The position numbers and the translations under genes are program-made. Below, in pieces: positions 27,882-36,420 of a stretch of 64,000 nt of DNA. The notes below the pieces were generated by a model. That model searched no databases and was not told the origin of the DNA. It worked only from the letters and a program-made list of their open reading frames with translations. This stretch comes from UBA6059 sp040222235 (lineage in GTDB: Bacteria; Bacteroidota; Bacteroidia; Cytophagales; Cyclobacteriaceae). The stretch lies in the NCBI GenBank assembly GCA_040222235.1, contig JAVKDO010000149.1:1-64000 (forward strand). The letters run 5' to 3'. Positions within the stretch are counted from its first letter, which is position 1. Each line of letters opens with the position of its first letter.

Positions 27882-30719
27882 CTAGAGAGACCCTACCTCG
27901 TCATTTCCGTATCTATCCACCAAAATGGGGTCTCCCTCTCCGTCAACCCTTAGTTGATCGTACTGAGTGGCTTTGTCTCCAACAATCACAAAAATGTAAT
28001 TGCTAAGGTCGAAATACTCATTTGCGGTAGTCTGGACACTCTCAATAGTAGAGGCCATGATGGTTTGCTGTTGATCATCGATATAATCTAGCGGAAGACC
28101 ATATGTACTGATGTTGTGCAATATGCCAAGTAGATCGGACAGTGTTTCAAACCTTCTGGCGTTGACTTTAATCATTGCCTCTTTGGTCTTGGTCAAATCA
28201 TCTTCGGTGAACGTTTCAGCATAAGTCCCAATTACATCTTTGAAAGTATCCAAAGCATCTTTGGTGGTACTGGATTTCACGCTAGAGTAAGCCGTAAATG
28301 TACTTGGCACCATAGCTCCTCTTCCAGGGAAAGCATAAGCACCATATGTATATTGTTTCTCCTCTCTCAATACCTGAAATAGTCTGGCTGCAAACCCATC
28401 TCCTAACCTATAATTAGCAACGGTGATTTCGTCATAGGTTGGATCGTTTGCGGGTACGGTTAGTCGCGATAACCTGATAACAGATTGCTTGGCATTTGGT
28501 ATATCTACGAAGTAAACCGAGGGCTCAGAGGCTGTGGCCTTGAGGGGATAACTCGGCATGGAAACGTCTTTGCTAGCCCATTCATTGGCAAGTCTATCGA
28601 GCGCCTTGAGCGCATCTGCCTGACTTACCTTGCCTGCGATATGGTAGTTGGAAATATTTGGAGCAAAGTTTCTTTTATAGTAAGCCTCCAGGTCGTCAAT
28701 GGTAATCGACGCTACCACTTCTTTGTATCCCATGGCCGGTTGTCCGAGAATATGCTCATCACCGTATAGTTGCCTATTCATTACCACACTTGCGATGGCA
28801 TTAGGATTCGTCTCTCGCTGCTGAATGGAATTAATGGTTTGGTTGACTATTCTCTCAAATTCTGTTTCATCCCACCTTGGTTCGAGTAGGACTTCACTGA
28901 CCAAGTCCATGGTAGCCTCAAAATTACGAGCCAGACAGTTTCCAGAAATTTGAATGTATTCGTTGCTTGTGACCATGTTGATACTAGCGCCCAGTTGGCC
29001 GATGGCATCCTCCAATTCCTCAGGGGTCTTATTGGCCGTACCTTCCATCATCATATCGGTGATCAAATTGGCCACTCCAGGTTTCTCCAGGTCATCCAGG
29101 TAATGCCCCCCTTTGATTCTTATTGAGAAATTGACCAGAGGAAGCTCGTCTGTTTCGACACCATATACCCCCATACCATTATCAAGCGTGGTTTTCCATA
29201 TGGTTGGCGGCTTTACGATAGGAGCTTCACCAAACTCAGGCTCTACGGAGCGATCAATCAAAGATGTCGTCTTTGCGATGAGAGCGTCACCTTCTTCTTC
29301 TATTACTTCACTTTGTCCAAACTCATTGATGCCTTCCTCTTTGATATCTGCAACTGTCGCATTCGCTATCACAAGACTCGGCTCACCTTTTGGAACAAAA
29401 TTGGTAATGATGCTATGCTGATTGTAGATGTATTTTCTAAAAACACGCATCACGTCTTCTTGGGTGACGGCTTGGATATTGGCCAGGTCGGTCTTAATAA
29501 AATCCGGACTTCCGGCAAATTCATTATAAAGTGCTAGTTGGAATGCCTTATCAAGGACCCCACTTATACCGTTGTAGAAATCAGTCTCTATTCCGGCTTT
29601 GATTCTGTCCAGATCCTTCACATCGAAACCTTCTTCATTGAATTTGGCCAATGCATCGTCCAATACCGTCTTGACAGAATCTAGACTAGTTCCCTTATTG
29701 GCCCTCACCCTTATCGTGAATGTGCCGGCTAACTCTTGAGATTGATTAGACGAGGAGACAGCAGGCGCTACCTTGGATTCCTCAACAACTGCTTTGTACA
29801 ATGGAGCTCTTTTACCAGTGGAGAGGATTTGTCCTAACGCATTGAGCGCCCAACTATCGGGATGAAACTGTTCTACGGTTGGGAACGTCAACCTGATTTC
29901 TGGAAGCTGCGCAAAGTTGTCCTCATAGGAGAATGCTTTGGTTTCGGTCAATGAAACGGGCTGTGGCTGCATCGGTGTATCAATACCACGAGAGGGTATC
30001 TCACCAAAATACTTGTCAATCATGGGCTTCACCTCTGACTTCTCGATATCGCCTGTGATGACGAGTGTCGCATTATTGGGGCCATACCAGGTTTCGTAAA
30101 AGGCTTTTACATCCTCAAGTGTGGCGTTTTGCAGATCTTCAAGTTTCCCGATGACTGACCAGCTATAGGGATGTCCTTCTGGATAAAGTGCTTTTGAAAT
30201 GACACTGCCGGTATGTCCATACGGTTGATTGTCGACTCTCTGTCTCTTTTCGTTCTGAACGATGGGTTTTTCGCCTTCGAGGCTTGCCAGGCTCACTGCA
30301 TTGATGAAGAAACCCATTCTATCCGATTCCATCCACAGGACTTTTTCTAGCGCATCCTTCGGTACCACTTCATAGTAGACTGTCAAATCATTCGACGTGC
30401 CTCCATTCATGGTACCACCCCAAGCATCAACATTTTTTAAAAACCCGCCATTGGGCACATTTTCAGAACGTTGGAAAAGCATGTGCTCAAAGAAATGCGC
30501 AAATCCAGTTCGTCCAGGCTTTTCCCTGTTAGACCCTACATGCATCAGGATAGCCACCGCTACAATCGGGTCGGATTTATCCTCATGTAAAATGACATCC
30601 ATGCCATTATCAAGGGTGAATTTTTCGTAATCCAGAGAGAACTGCTCTTTCGCAGGCTCGTTGGAGCTACAGCCATTAAACAGAATGGAGATGCAAATTA
30701 GGACGAGTAGTCGATTCAT
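27882..30719 (-). CDS. M16-family zinc protease, lipoprotein
   Basis: 945 residues from the ATG at 30719, chosen because it starts a lipoprotein signal (MNRLLVLICISILFNGCSS, lipobox before the Cys). Two M16 repeats follow. The first carries the inverted zinc motif HFFEH in GFAHFFEHMLFQ, with the downstream zinc Glu expected in the VQNEKRQR region. The second (from about residue 500) lacks the motif, as in pitrilysin/PqqL-like periplasmic proteases. It degrades or processes peptides in the periplasm or at the outer membrane. Full length for the fused two-domain type. Monocistronic, divergent from the permease gene. Confidence 0.93.
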   Translation of the reverse strand: MNRLLVLICISILFNGCSSNEPAKEQFSLDYEKFTLDNGMDVILHEDKSDPIVAVAILMHVGSNREKPGRTGFAHFFEHMLFQRSENVPNGGFLKNVDAWGGTMNGGTSNDLTVYYEVVPKDALEKVLWMESDRMGFFINAVSLASLEGEKPIVQNEKRQRVDNQPYGHTGSVISKALYPEGHPYSWSVIGKLEDLQNATLEDVKAFYETWYGPNNATLVITGDIEKSEVKPMIDKYFGEIPSRGIDTPMQPQPVSLTETKAFSYEDNFAQLPEIRLTFPTVEQFHPDSWALNALGQILSTGKRAPLYKAVVEESKVAPAVSSSNQSQELAGTFTIRVRANKGTSLDSVKTVLDDALAKFNEEGFDVKDLDRIKAGIETDFYNGISGVLDKAFQLALYNEFAGSPDFIKTDLANIQAVTQEDVMRVFRKYIYNQHSIITNFVPKGEPSLVIANATVADIKEEGINEFGQSEVIEEEGDALIAKTTSLIDRSVEPEFGEAPIVKPPTIWKTTLDNGMGVYGVETDELPLVNFSIRIKGGHYLDDLEKPGVANLITDMMMEGTANKTPEELEDAIGQLGASINMVTSNEYIQISGNCLARNFEATMDLVSEVLLEPRWDETEFERIVNQTINSIQQRETNPNAIASVVMNRQLYGDEHILGQPAMGYKEVVASITIDDLEAYYKRNFAPNISNYHIAGKVSQADALKALDRLANEWASKDVSMPSYPLKATASEPSVYFVDIPNAKQSVIRLSRLTVPANDPTYDEITVANYRLGDGFAARLFQVLREEKQYTYGAYAFPGRGAMVPSTFTAYSSVKSSTTKDALDTFKDVIGTYAETFTEDDLTKTKEAMIKVNARRFETLSDLLGILHNISTYGLPLDYIDDQQQTIMASTIESVQTTANEYFDLSNYIFVIVGDKATQYDQLRVDGEGDPILVDRYGNDEVGSL

Positions 30720-30822
30720 ATGCTCACATGATTTATATGTTAACAAGGTAAAAAACTTATCCTAAACCTCCTTATCAAAAACCCATTGGCAAAATCCGTT
30801 AAATAGATTAACTAGGGTGTCC

Positions 30823-32313
30823 ATGACAGAAGCTACCGCAAAATCAGGCCTTACCAGGCAAATGGGTATCGTAGCATTGGCTGCTACGGGCATCTGCTCG
30901 ATGCTGGGTGCGTCGATCAACGTAGTACCGTTCATGATCCAACGCAATGTGCCGGGTATTGGGCCGTATGTACTGCCTGCTTTCATCTTTGCGGCAGTGC
31001 CGGCGATATTGGCGGCATTTGCGTACAGTATACTGGCTTCTGCTATGCCTCGGGCGGGTGGTAGCTACATTTACGCTAGTCGTGGACTCAATCCCTACCT
31101 AGGCTTTATCGCCAGCTTCTCGCAGTGGTTTGGTTTGTCTATTGTCATAGGCGTTGTATCGTATGTGATCGTGCCCTTCGTGCGCGATGTAGCGGTGGCA
31201 CTCGAGTGGAGTGGCATGGCTGACGCCCTGGAGACGGGAGTCGTCAGGGTAGGGTTGGCATTGATCCTGCTCTGGTTGTTTGTGTTCGTCAATATCAAAG
31301 GGGCCAAGATGTACGAGCGCACGGTGATTCCGTTGATGATCCTGATGTTTGGGCTTGGTGCGATTGTAATAGTCGCTGGTTTCTATTTTACCCCCGATGA
31401 TTTTCAGGTGGGGCTTCAAGCCAAAGAGGGTAGGAGCTTTGTTCCGGCGACTGATGGAGAATTCAACCTAGGTACCTTCCTTGCAGCAGCAGCGCTGCTT
31501 TTCTCCAGCTTTATCGGTTTTGACTCTATCGCACAGGCGGGTGGTGAAGCCAAGAACCCCTCCAAATCATTGCCCTTGGCGATAGCGTTGGCGATTACGG
31601 TAGTGGGTAGCTTTTATATGCTCTTCACTGCGGCGGTGTATCATGCTGTGCCATGGCAGTTTGTAGCAGAGGAGGCCATGAAAAAAGACATTACCGCTCC
31701 GGGCATGCTGAGCTATTTGATGCCCTCCGGTTTGGCGATAGCCGTGCTTGTCGGTGCTGCGATCGCTTTGATCAATGACCTACCGGCAATGTTGCTGTCC
31801 GTCTCCAGACTGATGTTCGCCTGGGCGGAGGACGGTATCTTCCCAAGACAAGTGGCCAAGGTGCACCCGACGCTGCACACACCGCATATAGCGATTATCA
31901 TGAGTGGTGTGATGGCCAGTATAGGCATCATTGGCAGCCATTTCGCAGGTGACTTTTTCCTTGGGATCGACATCATGGTCACGAGTATGATGGTCAACTT
32001 CCTGCTGATGTGTGTCACCCTGATCACCCTACCTACCGTCAATCCGGCCCTTACCAAGGAGATTAAAGTCATCAAGAATCGCAGCATTCAGAAAGCGCTA
32101 GGCTGGTCGGGAGCGATCATCCTGACAGGCTTTCTTGCCGTGCATACCTGGAAGGACATCAACGCTGAGGTGAGCGCATGGTATTTTCATTCGACACCCA
32201 TCTGGCTGATTGTGATGTCCATCGCTACCGCAATATTCTACTACAAGCATCAAAACCTCAAAAAGGAGGGCGTAGATACCAAGACATTGTTTTCAACATT
32301 ACCACCAGAATGA
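30823..32313 (+). CDS. APC-superfamily amino-acid permease
   Basis: 496 residues from the ATG at 30823 (a GTG lies 6 bp upstream). About 12 transmembrane helices. The first carries the APC motif region GIVALAATGICSMLGASINVV, and a conserved middle segment reads SSFIGFDSIAQAGGEAKNP, as in amino-acid/polyamine/organocation transporters. It exchanges or imports amino acids or amines; substrate not assigned. The next gene starts 3 bp after the stop, so the transporter probably supplies or exports the substrate of that reductase. Both genes look GC-richer than their surroundings. Confidence 0.88.
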   Translation: MTEATAKSGLTRQMGIVALAATGICSMLGASINVVPFMIQRNVPGIGPYVLPAFIFAAVPAILAAFAYSILASAMPRAGGSYIYASRGLNPYLGFIASFSQWFGLSIVIGVVSYVIVPFVRDVAVALEWSGMADALETGVVRVGLALILLWLFVFVNIKGAKMYERTVIPLMILMFGLGAIVIVAGFYFTPDDFQVGLQAKEGRSFVPATDGEFNLGTFLAAAALLFSSFIGFDSIAQAGGEAKNPSKSLPLAIALAITVVGSFYMLFTAAVYHAVPWQFVAEEAMKKDITAPGMLSYLMPSGLAIAVLVGAAIALINDLPAMLLSVSRLMFAWAEDGIFPRQVAKVHPTLHTPHIAIIMSGVMASIGIIGSHFAGDFFLGIDIMVTSMMVNFLLMCVTLITLPTVNPALTKEIKVIKNRSIQKALGWSGAIILTGFLAVHTWKDINAEVSAWYFHSTPIWLIVMSIATAIFYYKHQNLKKEGVDTKTLFSTLPPE

Positions 32314-32316
32314 CCC

Positions 32317-33765
32317 ATGGTACAATACACTGAGCTAGCACCGGGACTGAAGATCTCTCGCGTGCTCACTGGTCTTTGGCAGATCGCTGACCTTGAAAAG
32401 GACGGCAACACCCTCGATCCTCATGAGACTGCTAAGTCGATGCTCCCGTATGTGGAGGCGGGCTTCACCACCTTCGATATGGCCGATCACTATGGCTCTG
32501 CCGAGATCATCACGGGGACGTTCAAGAAGGAGCACGCCCTGGGCCCTAAGACCCAGCTGCTGACCAAGTGGGTGCCTAAGCCGGGCAAAGTGACCCGAGA
32601 AGATACACGAGCAGCCATCCAGCTTTCACTGGATCGGATGCAGCTGGATCGATTGGATTTGCTGCAGTTCCACTCATGGGTGTATACTGATCCGGCATGG
32701 CTGGACTGCCTCTTCTGGCTACAGGAGCTCAAGGAGGAAGGACTGATCGGAGCGCTAGGTCTGACCAACTTCGATAGTGCGCATCTGCGTATCGCTGTGA
32801 CCAGTGGGATTGATATCGCCTCCAACCAGATATGCTATAGTCTGCTCGATCAGCGTGGTGGTCTCAAGATGCGAGCGACCTGTGAGGAGTTTGGCGTGAA
32901 GCTGCTGGCCTTTGGTACGATCGCGGGAGGCTTCCTATCGGAAAAATGGCTGGGCAAGGAAGAGCCTGCGCTGGACAACACGCTTACCATGTCGCAGGCC
33001 AAGTACAAGCGCTATATCGATACCGCTGGCGGCTGGGGCAAGTTTCAGCACTTGTTGGTAGCAATTAAAGAGGTAGCTGAGAAGCATCATGTGTCTATCG
33101 CTAATGTGGCCAGTAAGTACATGCTCGCACAACCTGCAGTGGCTGGTGTGATCGTGGGAGCTAGATTGGGTAAGAGTGCCCATGTCGAGGATACCCTGAA
33201 GATGTTTGACTATGAACTGGATCAGACTGATCTGGAGCTGATCCAATCGGCACAGGCGCAGCTTGATCCTATCCCTGGCGACTGTGGCGATGAGTATCGC
33301 AAGCCACCCTTTCTGACGGCTACCGGTGACCTTAGCGATCATCTCGATAGCATCCCCAAGCCTTTCGAACCTATTACTAAACTCGGAGGAGGCACCAAAG
33401 TCATGAGCGGCACCATCTGGGAAGAGGACTGTGGTTATAGCCGAGCCACGCGCCGTGGTAATCGTATCTCCGTTTCCGGAACGACCGCCACGCACGGCAC
33501 CAAGATGATCGGAGGACTTGACCCTGGTGCTCAAGCGCACTTTGTATTAGACAAAATCCAGGGTGCGATAGAATCTCTCGGTGGCAAACTGGAAGACGTA
33601 GTACGCACGCGTATCTTCGTCAATGACATTAACGACTGGGAACCCGTCGCTCTGGCACATGGAGACCGCTTCAAGGACATCCAACCTGCCAATACATTAG
33701 TAGAAGCCAAGCTCGTAGGAGAGGGCTATAAAGTGGAGATCGAGGCGGAAGCGGAGGTTAGCTGA
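32317..33765 (+). CDS. Aldo/keto reductase fused to a RidA-like domain
   Basis: 482 residues. Residues 1-330 form an aldo/keto reductase TIM barrel with the full tetrad Asp54, Tyr59, Lys84, His119 (FDMADHYG, LLTKW, LLQFHSW) and a late NADPH-binding region (AGVIVGARLGKSAHVED). Residues about 355-482 form a RidA/YjgF domain (NRISVSGTTATHG, VVRTRIFVNDINDWE, GYKVEIEAEA). The RidA Arg that binds the imine carboxylate (in PARS of RidA) is Asn459 here (QPANTLVEA), so canonical enamine/imine deaminase activity is unlikely. Translationally linked to the APC permease, which suggests turnover of an imported amino acid or amine derivative. Substrate unknown. Confidence 0.88.
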   Translation: MVQYTELAPGLKISRVLTGLWQIADLEKDGNTLDPHETAKSMLPYVEAGFTTFDMADHYGSAEIITGTFKKEHALGPKTQLLTKWVPKPGKVTREDTRAAIQLSLDRMQLDRLDLLQFHSWVYTDPAWLDCLFWLQELKEEGLIGALGLTNFDSAHLRIAVTSGIDIASNQICYSLLDQRGGLKMRATCEEFGVKLLAFGTIAGGFLSEKWLGKEEPALDNTLTMSQAKYKRYIDTAGGWGKFQHLLVAIKEVAEKHHVSIANVASKYMLAQPAVAGVIVGARLGKSAHVEDTLKMFDYELDQTDLELIQSAQAQLDPIPGDCGDEYRKPPFLTATGDLSDHLDSIPKPFEPITKLGGGTKVMSGTIWEEDCGYSRATRRGNRISVSGTTATHGTKMIGGLDPGAQAHFVLDKIQGAIESLGGKLEDVVRTRIFVNDINDWEPVALAHGDRFKDIQPANTLVEAKLVGEGYKVEIEAEAEVS

Positions 33766-33805
33766 CAGTTGAAAACTGATAGTTTAAAATCATTGCATAG
33801 CTGGA

Positions 33806-34168
33806 TTATTTGGTCACAATCCAAAAGGCATCTTTGTTAATCTCTATCATGAATGATTCATGGTTATTGTCAAGTTCGGCTATTCGATTTATATAGTTTT
33901 CAAGAATGCCTAGAAGCTGTGCATTGGAAATGTTCCCAAGGTTGATCTTAATCAGTTTTTGAGGAGTGCGTTTTAGTAGGTAGCTATTTCTAAAATCCTG
34001 GTCTTTCGATATCAGAATTGCGTCATGAGTGTCGACGTAGGAAATAATTTCTTGATCCGGCGTATTCCACTTTACCAGGATGTTGTTGACATGCTCTGAT
34101 TGATGTCCTAACTCTTCAAGGCGTTTGGATAGCCTAATAGAAATATGGACATCACATAGGAATCTCAC
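33806..34168 (-). CDS. DUF5615 PIN-like protein, probable toxin
   Basis: 120 residues starting MRFLCDVHISIRLSKRLEEL. The N-terminal Asp and the later segment IISYVDTHDAILISKDQDF (Asp and SKDxDF) match the PIN-like DUF5615 family, whose acidic residues are expected to bind Mg2+ for RNase activity. It overlaps the DUF433 gene by 4 bp. DUF433/DUF5615 pairs are predicted type II toxin-antitoxin modules; activity has not been shown for this one. Next to mobile REP elements. Confidence 0.85.
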   Translation of the reverse strand: MRFLCDVHISIRLSKRLEELGHQSEHVNNILVKWNTPDQEIISYVDTHDAILISKDQDFRNSYLLKRTPQKLIKINLGNISNAQLLGILENYINRIAELDNNHESFMIEINKDAFWIVTK

Positions 34169-34398
34169 CTTGGCTCCAGTTGGTACACCTCACCCGATAC
34201 CGATAGGCGCGCATAATTCAAGCAAGCGGTGATGTCTTCCTTTTCAAGTTCCGGATGATCTGTAATAATTTGTTCTGTCGACATTCCAGCGCTTAGCATG
34301 TCCAAAATGACTTCAACGGGCCATCTCATGCCTCTTATGATTGGCTTGCCATGGCAAATTGCTGGATCGATCGTGATTCGTTTTGAGACTGTAGTCAT
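34165..34398 (-). CDS. DUF433 protein, probable antitoxin
   Basis: 77 residues with the family signature ITIDPAICHGKPIIRGMRWP followed by a helical DNA-binding part (VEVILDMLSAGMSTEQIITD, HPELEKEDITACLNYA). DUF433 proteins have a homeodomain-like helix-turn-helix and usually precede a DUF5615 gene, as here, with a 4-bp overlap. It likely neutralises the toxin and represses the operon. No inverted repeat is obvious in the 86-bp upstream gap apart from the REP hairpin. Confidence 0.87.
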   Translation of the reverse strand: MTTVSKRITIDPAICHGKPIIRGMRWPVEVILDMLSAGMSTEQIITDHPELEKEDITACLNYARLSVSGEVYQLEPR

Positions 34399-34450
34399 AA
34401 TTTAAATATACGAACAAAACTAAAGGAATGATATCTCTAGTTTGTCCCCG

Positions 34451-34545
34451 ATTGGTTAGCGCACGCGTGTCGCGTGTGCTGTTATCAAACAAAGTCGATT
34501 TCTAGCAGTCCTTTGCTCCCACTATAATCGAGAGCACTGCTGTAC
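34451..34545. repeat. REP-plus-transposase-3'-end segment, copy A
   Basis: This segment (REP hairpin at 34458-34480 plus the last codons of the transposase gene) recurs almost identically at 36284-36377. The hairpin is AGCGCACGCG, TGT, CGCGTGTGCT: a 10-bp stem with one G-T pair and a 3-nt loop. It sits directly downstream of the transposase stop. Confidence 0.85.
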
Positions 34546-35030
34546 CTCCAATGCCAGGGTTCGTTAACAAAGCCTGCTACCACTGGATTTTTATGGATAT
34601 AGTCAACTTTTTGATCAATTACTTCGGGACTCCATAGCTCGATTGGCTTATTATGATGCTGCCAGAACTGGTACTTGGAAACGTTACTGCTTTTTGATCC
34701 TGCTCTCTCAAACATCCACAATAGCCATTCTTTCCTACTCTCTTGAGGGTTTTCTTTAATCTGTTCTACTAGTTTCTTTGAAGTGAACTCTTTAAATCTA
34801 CCTAATACAATTTCTGGGTTTTGTTCTTTCGCGCGGATGATTAGGTGAACATGGCTAGGCATTATTACCCAACAATAGATTTCAAGACCCTTGTTCTTCC
34901 TGCAATAATCAAGGCTATCTACTATGGTTCGACAGTACTCGTCCCTCACGAATAAGTCAATCCAATTGACCGCTGCGAAACTCACAAAGTAGAGCCCTTC
35001 TTTGTTCAAAAATTTGTATTTCCTACTCAA
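34485..35030 (-). CDS. REP-associated tyrosine transposase (RAYT)
   Basis: 181 residues of the IS200/IS605-like Y1 family. The HUH motif is SHVHLI in YCWVIMPSHVHLIIRAKE. The catalytic Tyr lies in KVDYIHKNPVVAGFV, and the FERAGSKSSNVSKYQFWQHH region is typical. RAYTs nick and move single-stranded REP/BIME hairpins and are usually single-copy, domesticated genes. This gene is bracketed by the same REP hairpin in opposite orientation (34458-34480 and 35116-35138), the expected arrangement. Full length, no visible lesion. Confidence 0.93.
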   Translation of the reverse strand: MSRKYKFLNKEGLYFVSFAAVNWIDLFVRDEYCRTIVDSLDYCRKNKGLEIYCWVIMPSHVHLIIRAKEQNPEIVLGRFKEFTSKKLVEQIKENPQESRKEWLLWMFERAGSKSSNVSKYQFWQHHNKPIELWSPEVIDQKVDYIHKNPVVAGFVNEPWHWRYSSALDYSGSKGLLEIDFV

Positions 35031-35115
35031 GAATACCTGATCCGTTGTTTATTGTAAGAAAGATAATGACTGGATAACTAAATAGTGTGTCGCTTTCTAG
35101 GTCAAGTCATATTCA

Positions 35116-35138
35116 AGCACACGCGACACGCGTGCGCT
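35116..35138 (-). repeat. REP hairpin upstream of RAYT
   Basis: AGCACACGCG, ACA, CGCGTGCGCT is the exact reverse complement of the hairpin at 34458-34480, so the RAYT gene is flanked by an inverted REP pair. The adjacent TAACG/GTTAG guide-like tetranucleotide context is also shared. Confidence 0.85.
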
Positions 35139-35253
35139 AACGTGGGATTAGCTGATAGTTTTCATCTGTCAACCAATTGGAGGGGCATGAATCCCTGAAC
35201 CTTTGTTTGTTCTGAGAAAGATAGCTAATTGATTCATTGTAGCGCTTACTATG

Positions 35254-35276
35254 GTCACACACTACAGGCGTGCGCT
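35254..35276 (-). repeat. Degenerate REP hairpin
   Basis: Same orientation as the copy at 35116-35138 and matches it at 18 of 23 positions (GGCGTGCGCT arm intact, other arm eroded to CACACACT). It lies in the 296-bp gap before the PLAT-domain gene. Confidence 0.6.
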
Positions 35277-35326
35277 AGCAGGGGGATGTGTATGCAAGAA
35301 GTATTTTTTTTTGTTATATTTAACAC

Positions 35327-35917
35327 ATGGGAAAAATTAAATATACAATAGTCGTTGCAACTGCCGATGAGAAAAAGGCTGGAACAGATGAAGATGTTTG
35401 GATAAGGCTGGTCGGGAATTTGCGCCCAACCCATGCGTTTCACCTTGATAATCAAAGTAATAATTTTGAGAGAAATAGGATTGATATCTTCGACATTTGG
35501 GATGAGGACATTGGAGATCTCCAGCGAATTGAGATAAAAATGACACCATCAGGTGAGAAGGATGTAGAGGATTATTGGACAAAAAATGTTCAGGATATGA
35601 CTGGAATTAGTATTCCGAAAACAGGGAAAAGTCCTATGTGGAAGCCTGACTTTATAAGAGTATACAGGGACGCAGAACTTATGGACTGGCAACCAGTGTT
35701 TCACGGGGGTGAGGTTTACGGAAATAGTGAAAAGGGAAGACACATTAAATCCTTCTGGTGGACAGGGAAGGTGATTTTTAGACGATGGATAGCTGCTAAT
35801 GAAGCACCATGGAAAAATGATATTATACAGGATGAATTAGAATTTGACAAAGGATATCCATTTGGTCCTCGACCCAAAACTATTTTTGACATAATGAATG
35901 AGCATAACAACTTATGA
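35327..35917 (+). CDS. PLAT/LH2-domain protein
   Basis: 196 residues, no signal peptide. The first half (about 5-75, YTIVVATADEKKAGTDEDVW, IRLVG, then IFDIWDEDIGDLQRIEIKM) matches the PLAT/LH2 beta-sandwich, which binds lipids or membranes and often Ca2+. The second half is Trp-rich (FIRVYRDAELMDWQPVF, HIKSFWWTGKVIFRRW) and not recognised as a separate domain. Bacterial stand-alone PLAT proteins have no settled role. It lies in an accessory strip between REP copies. Confidence 0.75.
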   Translation: MGKIKYTIVVATADEKKAGTDEDVWIRLVGNLRPTHAFHLDNQSNNFERNRIDIFDIWDEDIGDLQRIEIKMTPSGEKDVEDYWTKNVQDMTGISIPKTGKSPMWKPDFIRVYRDAELMDWQPVFHGGEVYGNSEKGRHIKSFWWTGKVIFRRWIAANEAPWKNDIIQDELEFDKGYPFGPRPKTIFDIMNEHNNL

Positions 35918-36177
35918 TTTTTTGTTGATTCAAAATGAAATAATTGTTCGCTGGATTTAGTCAAGTTAGCCATTCAAGTGGGGCTCAAAGAAGCCTTTGG
36001 AAAGAGCTTATTTTAGTACAACTGAGCGTTGTGAAAGCCTAACAGTAAAATTGGCCGATTTGAGTCTTTTACGTCGTGCCAACTTATCGTTCAAATGACC
36101 ACTTGATGCCGTTGTTGGTCTTGTGACCAACGACCTAATACTTGTCTGAAATTGTGTCAATGAGCGTGGAGAAGAGA

Positions 36178-36285
36178 CTAGATATTGGCCTGATCCAATC
36201 GTTTTTTGATGTCCGAAATATCTTGCTCCATCCTATCGAATATGTCCAACACGCTTTCATAGAAAAGATCATTTTCGGCCTTCAT
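36178..36285 (-). pseudogene. Short coiled-coil gene stump next to RAYT fragment
   Basis: A 35-codon frame on the minus strand reads AENDLFYESVLDIFDRMEQD and ends KKRLDQANI before a TAG at 36178-36180. It looks like the C-terminal end of a helical protein. Its upstream side is occupied by the RAYT-fragment/REP copy at 36284-36377, so the 5' part may have been replaced. It could also be a genuine very small gene starting at 36285. The rest of 35918-36420 shows no coding sequence I can support. Confidence 0.35.
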
Positions 36286-36377
36286 TGGTTAGCGCACGCG
36301 TGTCGCGTGTGCTGTTATAAAACAAAGTCGATTTCTAGCAGTCCTTTGCCCCTCTATAATTGACAGCACCGCTGTAC
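36284..36377. repeat. REP hairpin plus RAYT 3' fragment, copy B
   Basis: Nearly identical to 34451-34545. The REP hairpin is at 36291-36313 and is followed by the last about 60 bp of a RAYT gene (minus strand). A 1-nt deletion in this fragment shifts the frame relative to the intact gene, and several third-position differences suggest it came from a related RAYT rather than a very recent copy. It is a remnant of a second transposase locus. Confidence 0.8.
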
Positions 36378-36420
36378 TCAATATCCTATCCTGAGTTTCA
36401 AACTCACGATAATTAGTAGT

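Noticed and set aside
36142..36363. Plus-strand 73-residue ORF
   Set aside because: It runs across the REP hairpin and the RAYT fragment and is antisense to a more protein-like minus-strand frame; composition is not protein-like.
33806..36400. Integrated defence island
   Set aside because: Only a DUF433/DUF5615 pair and a RAYT/REP system are present; no restriction, CBASS, retron or Abi genes were found.
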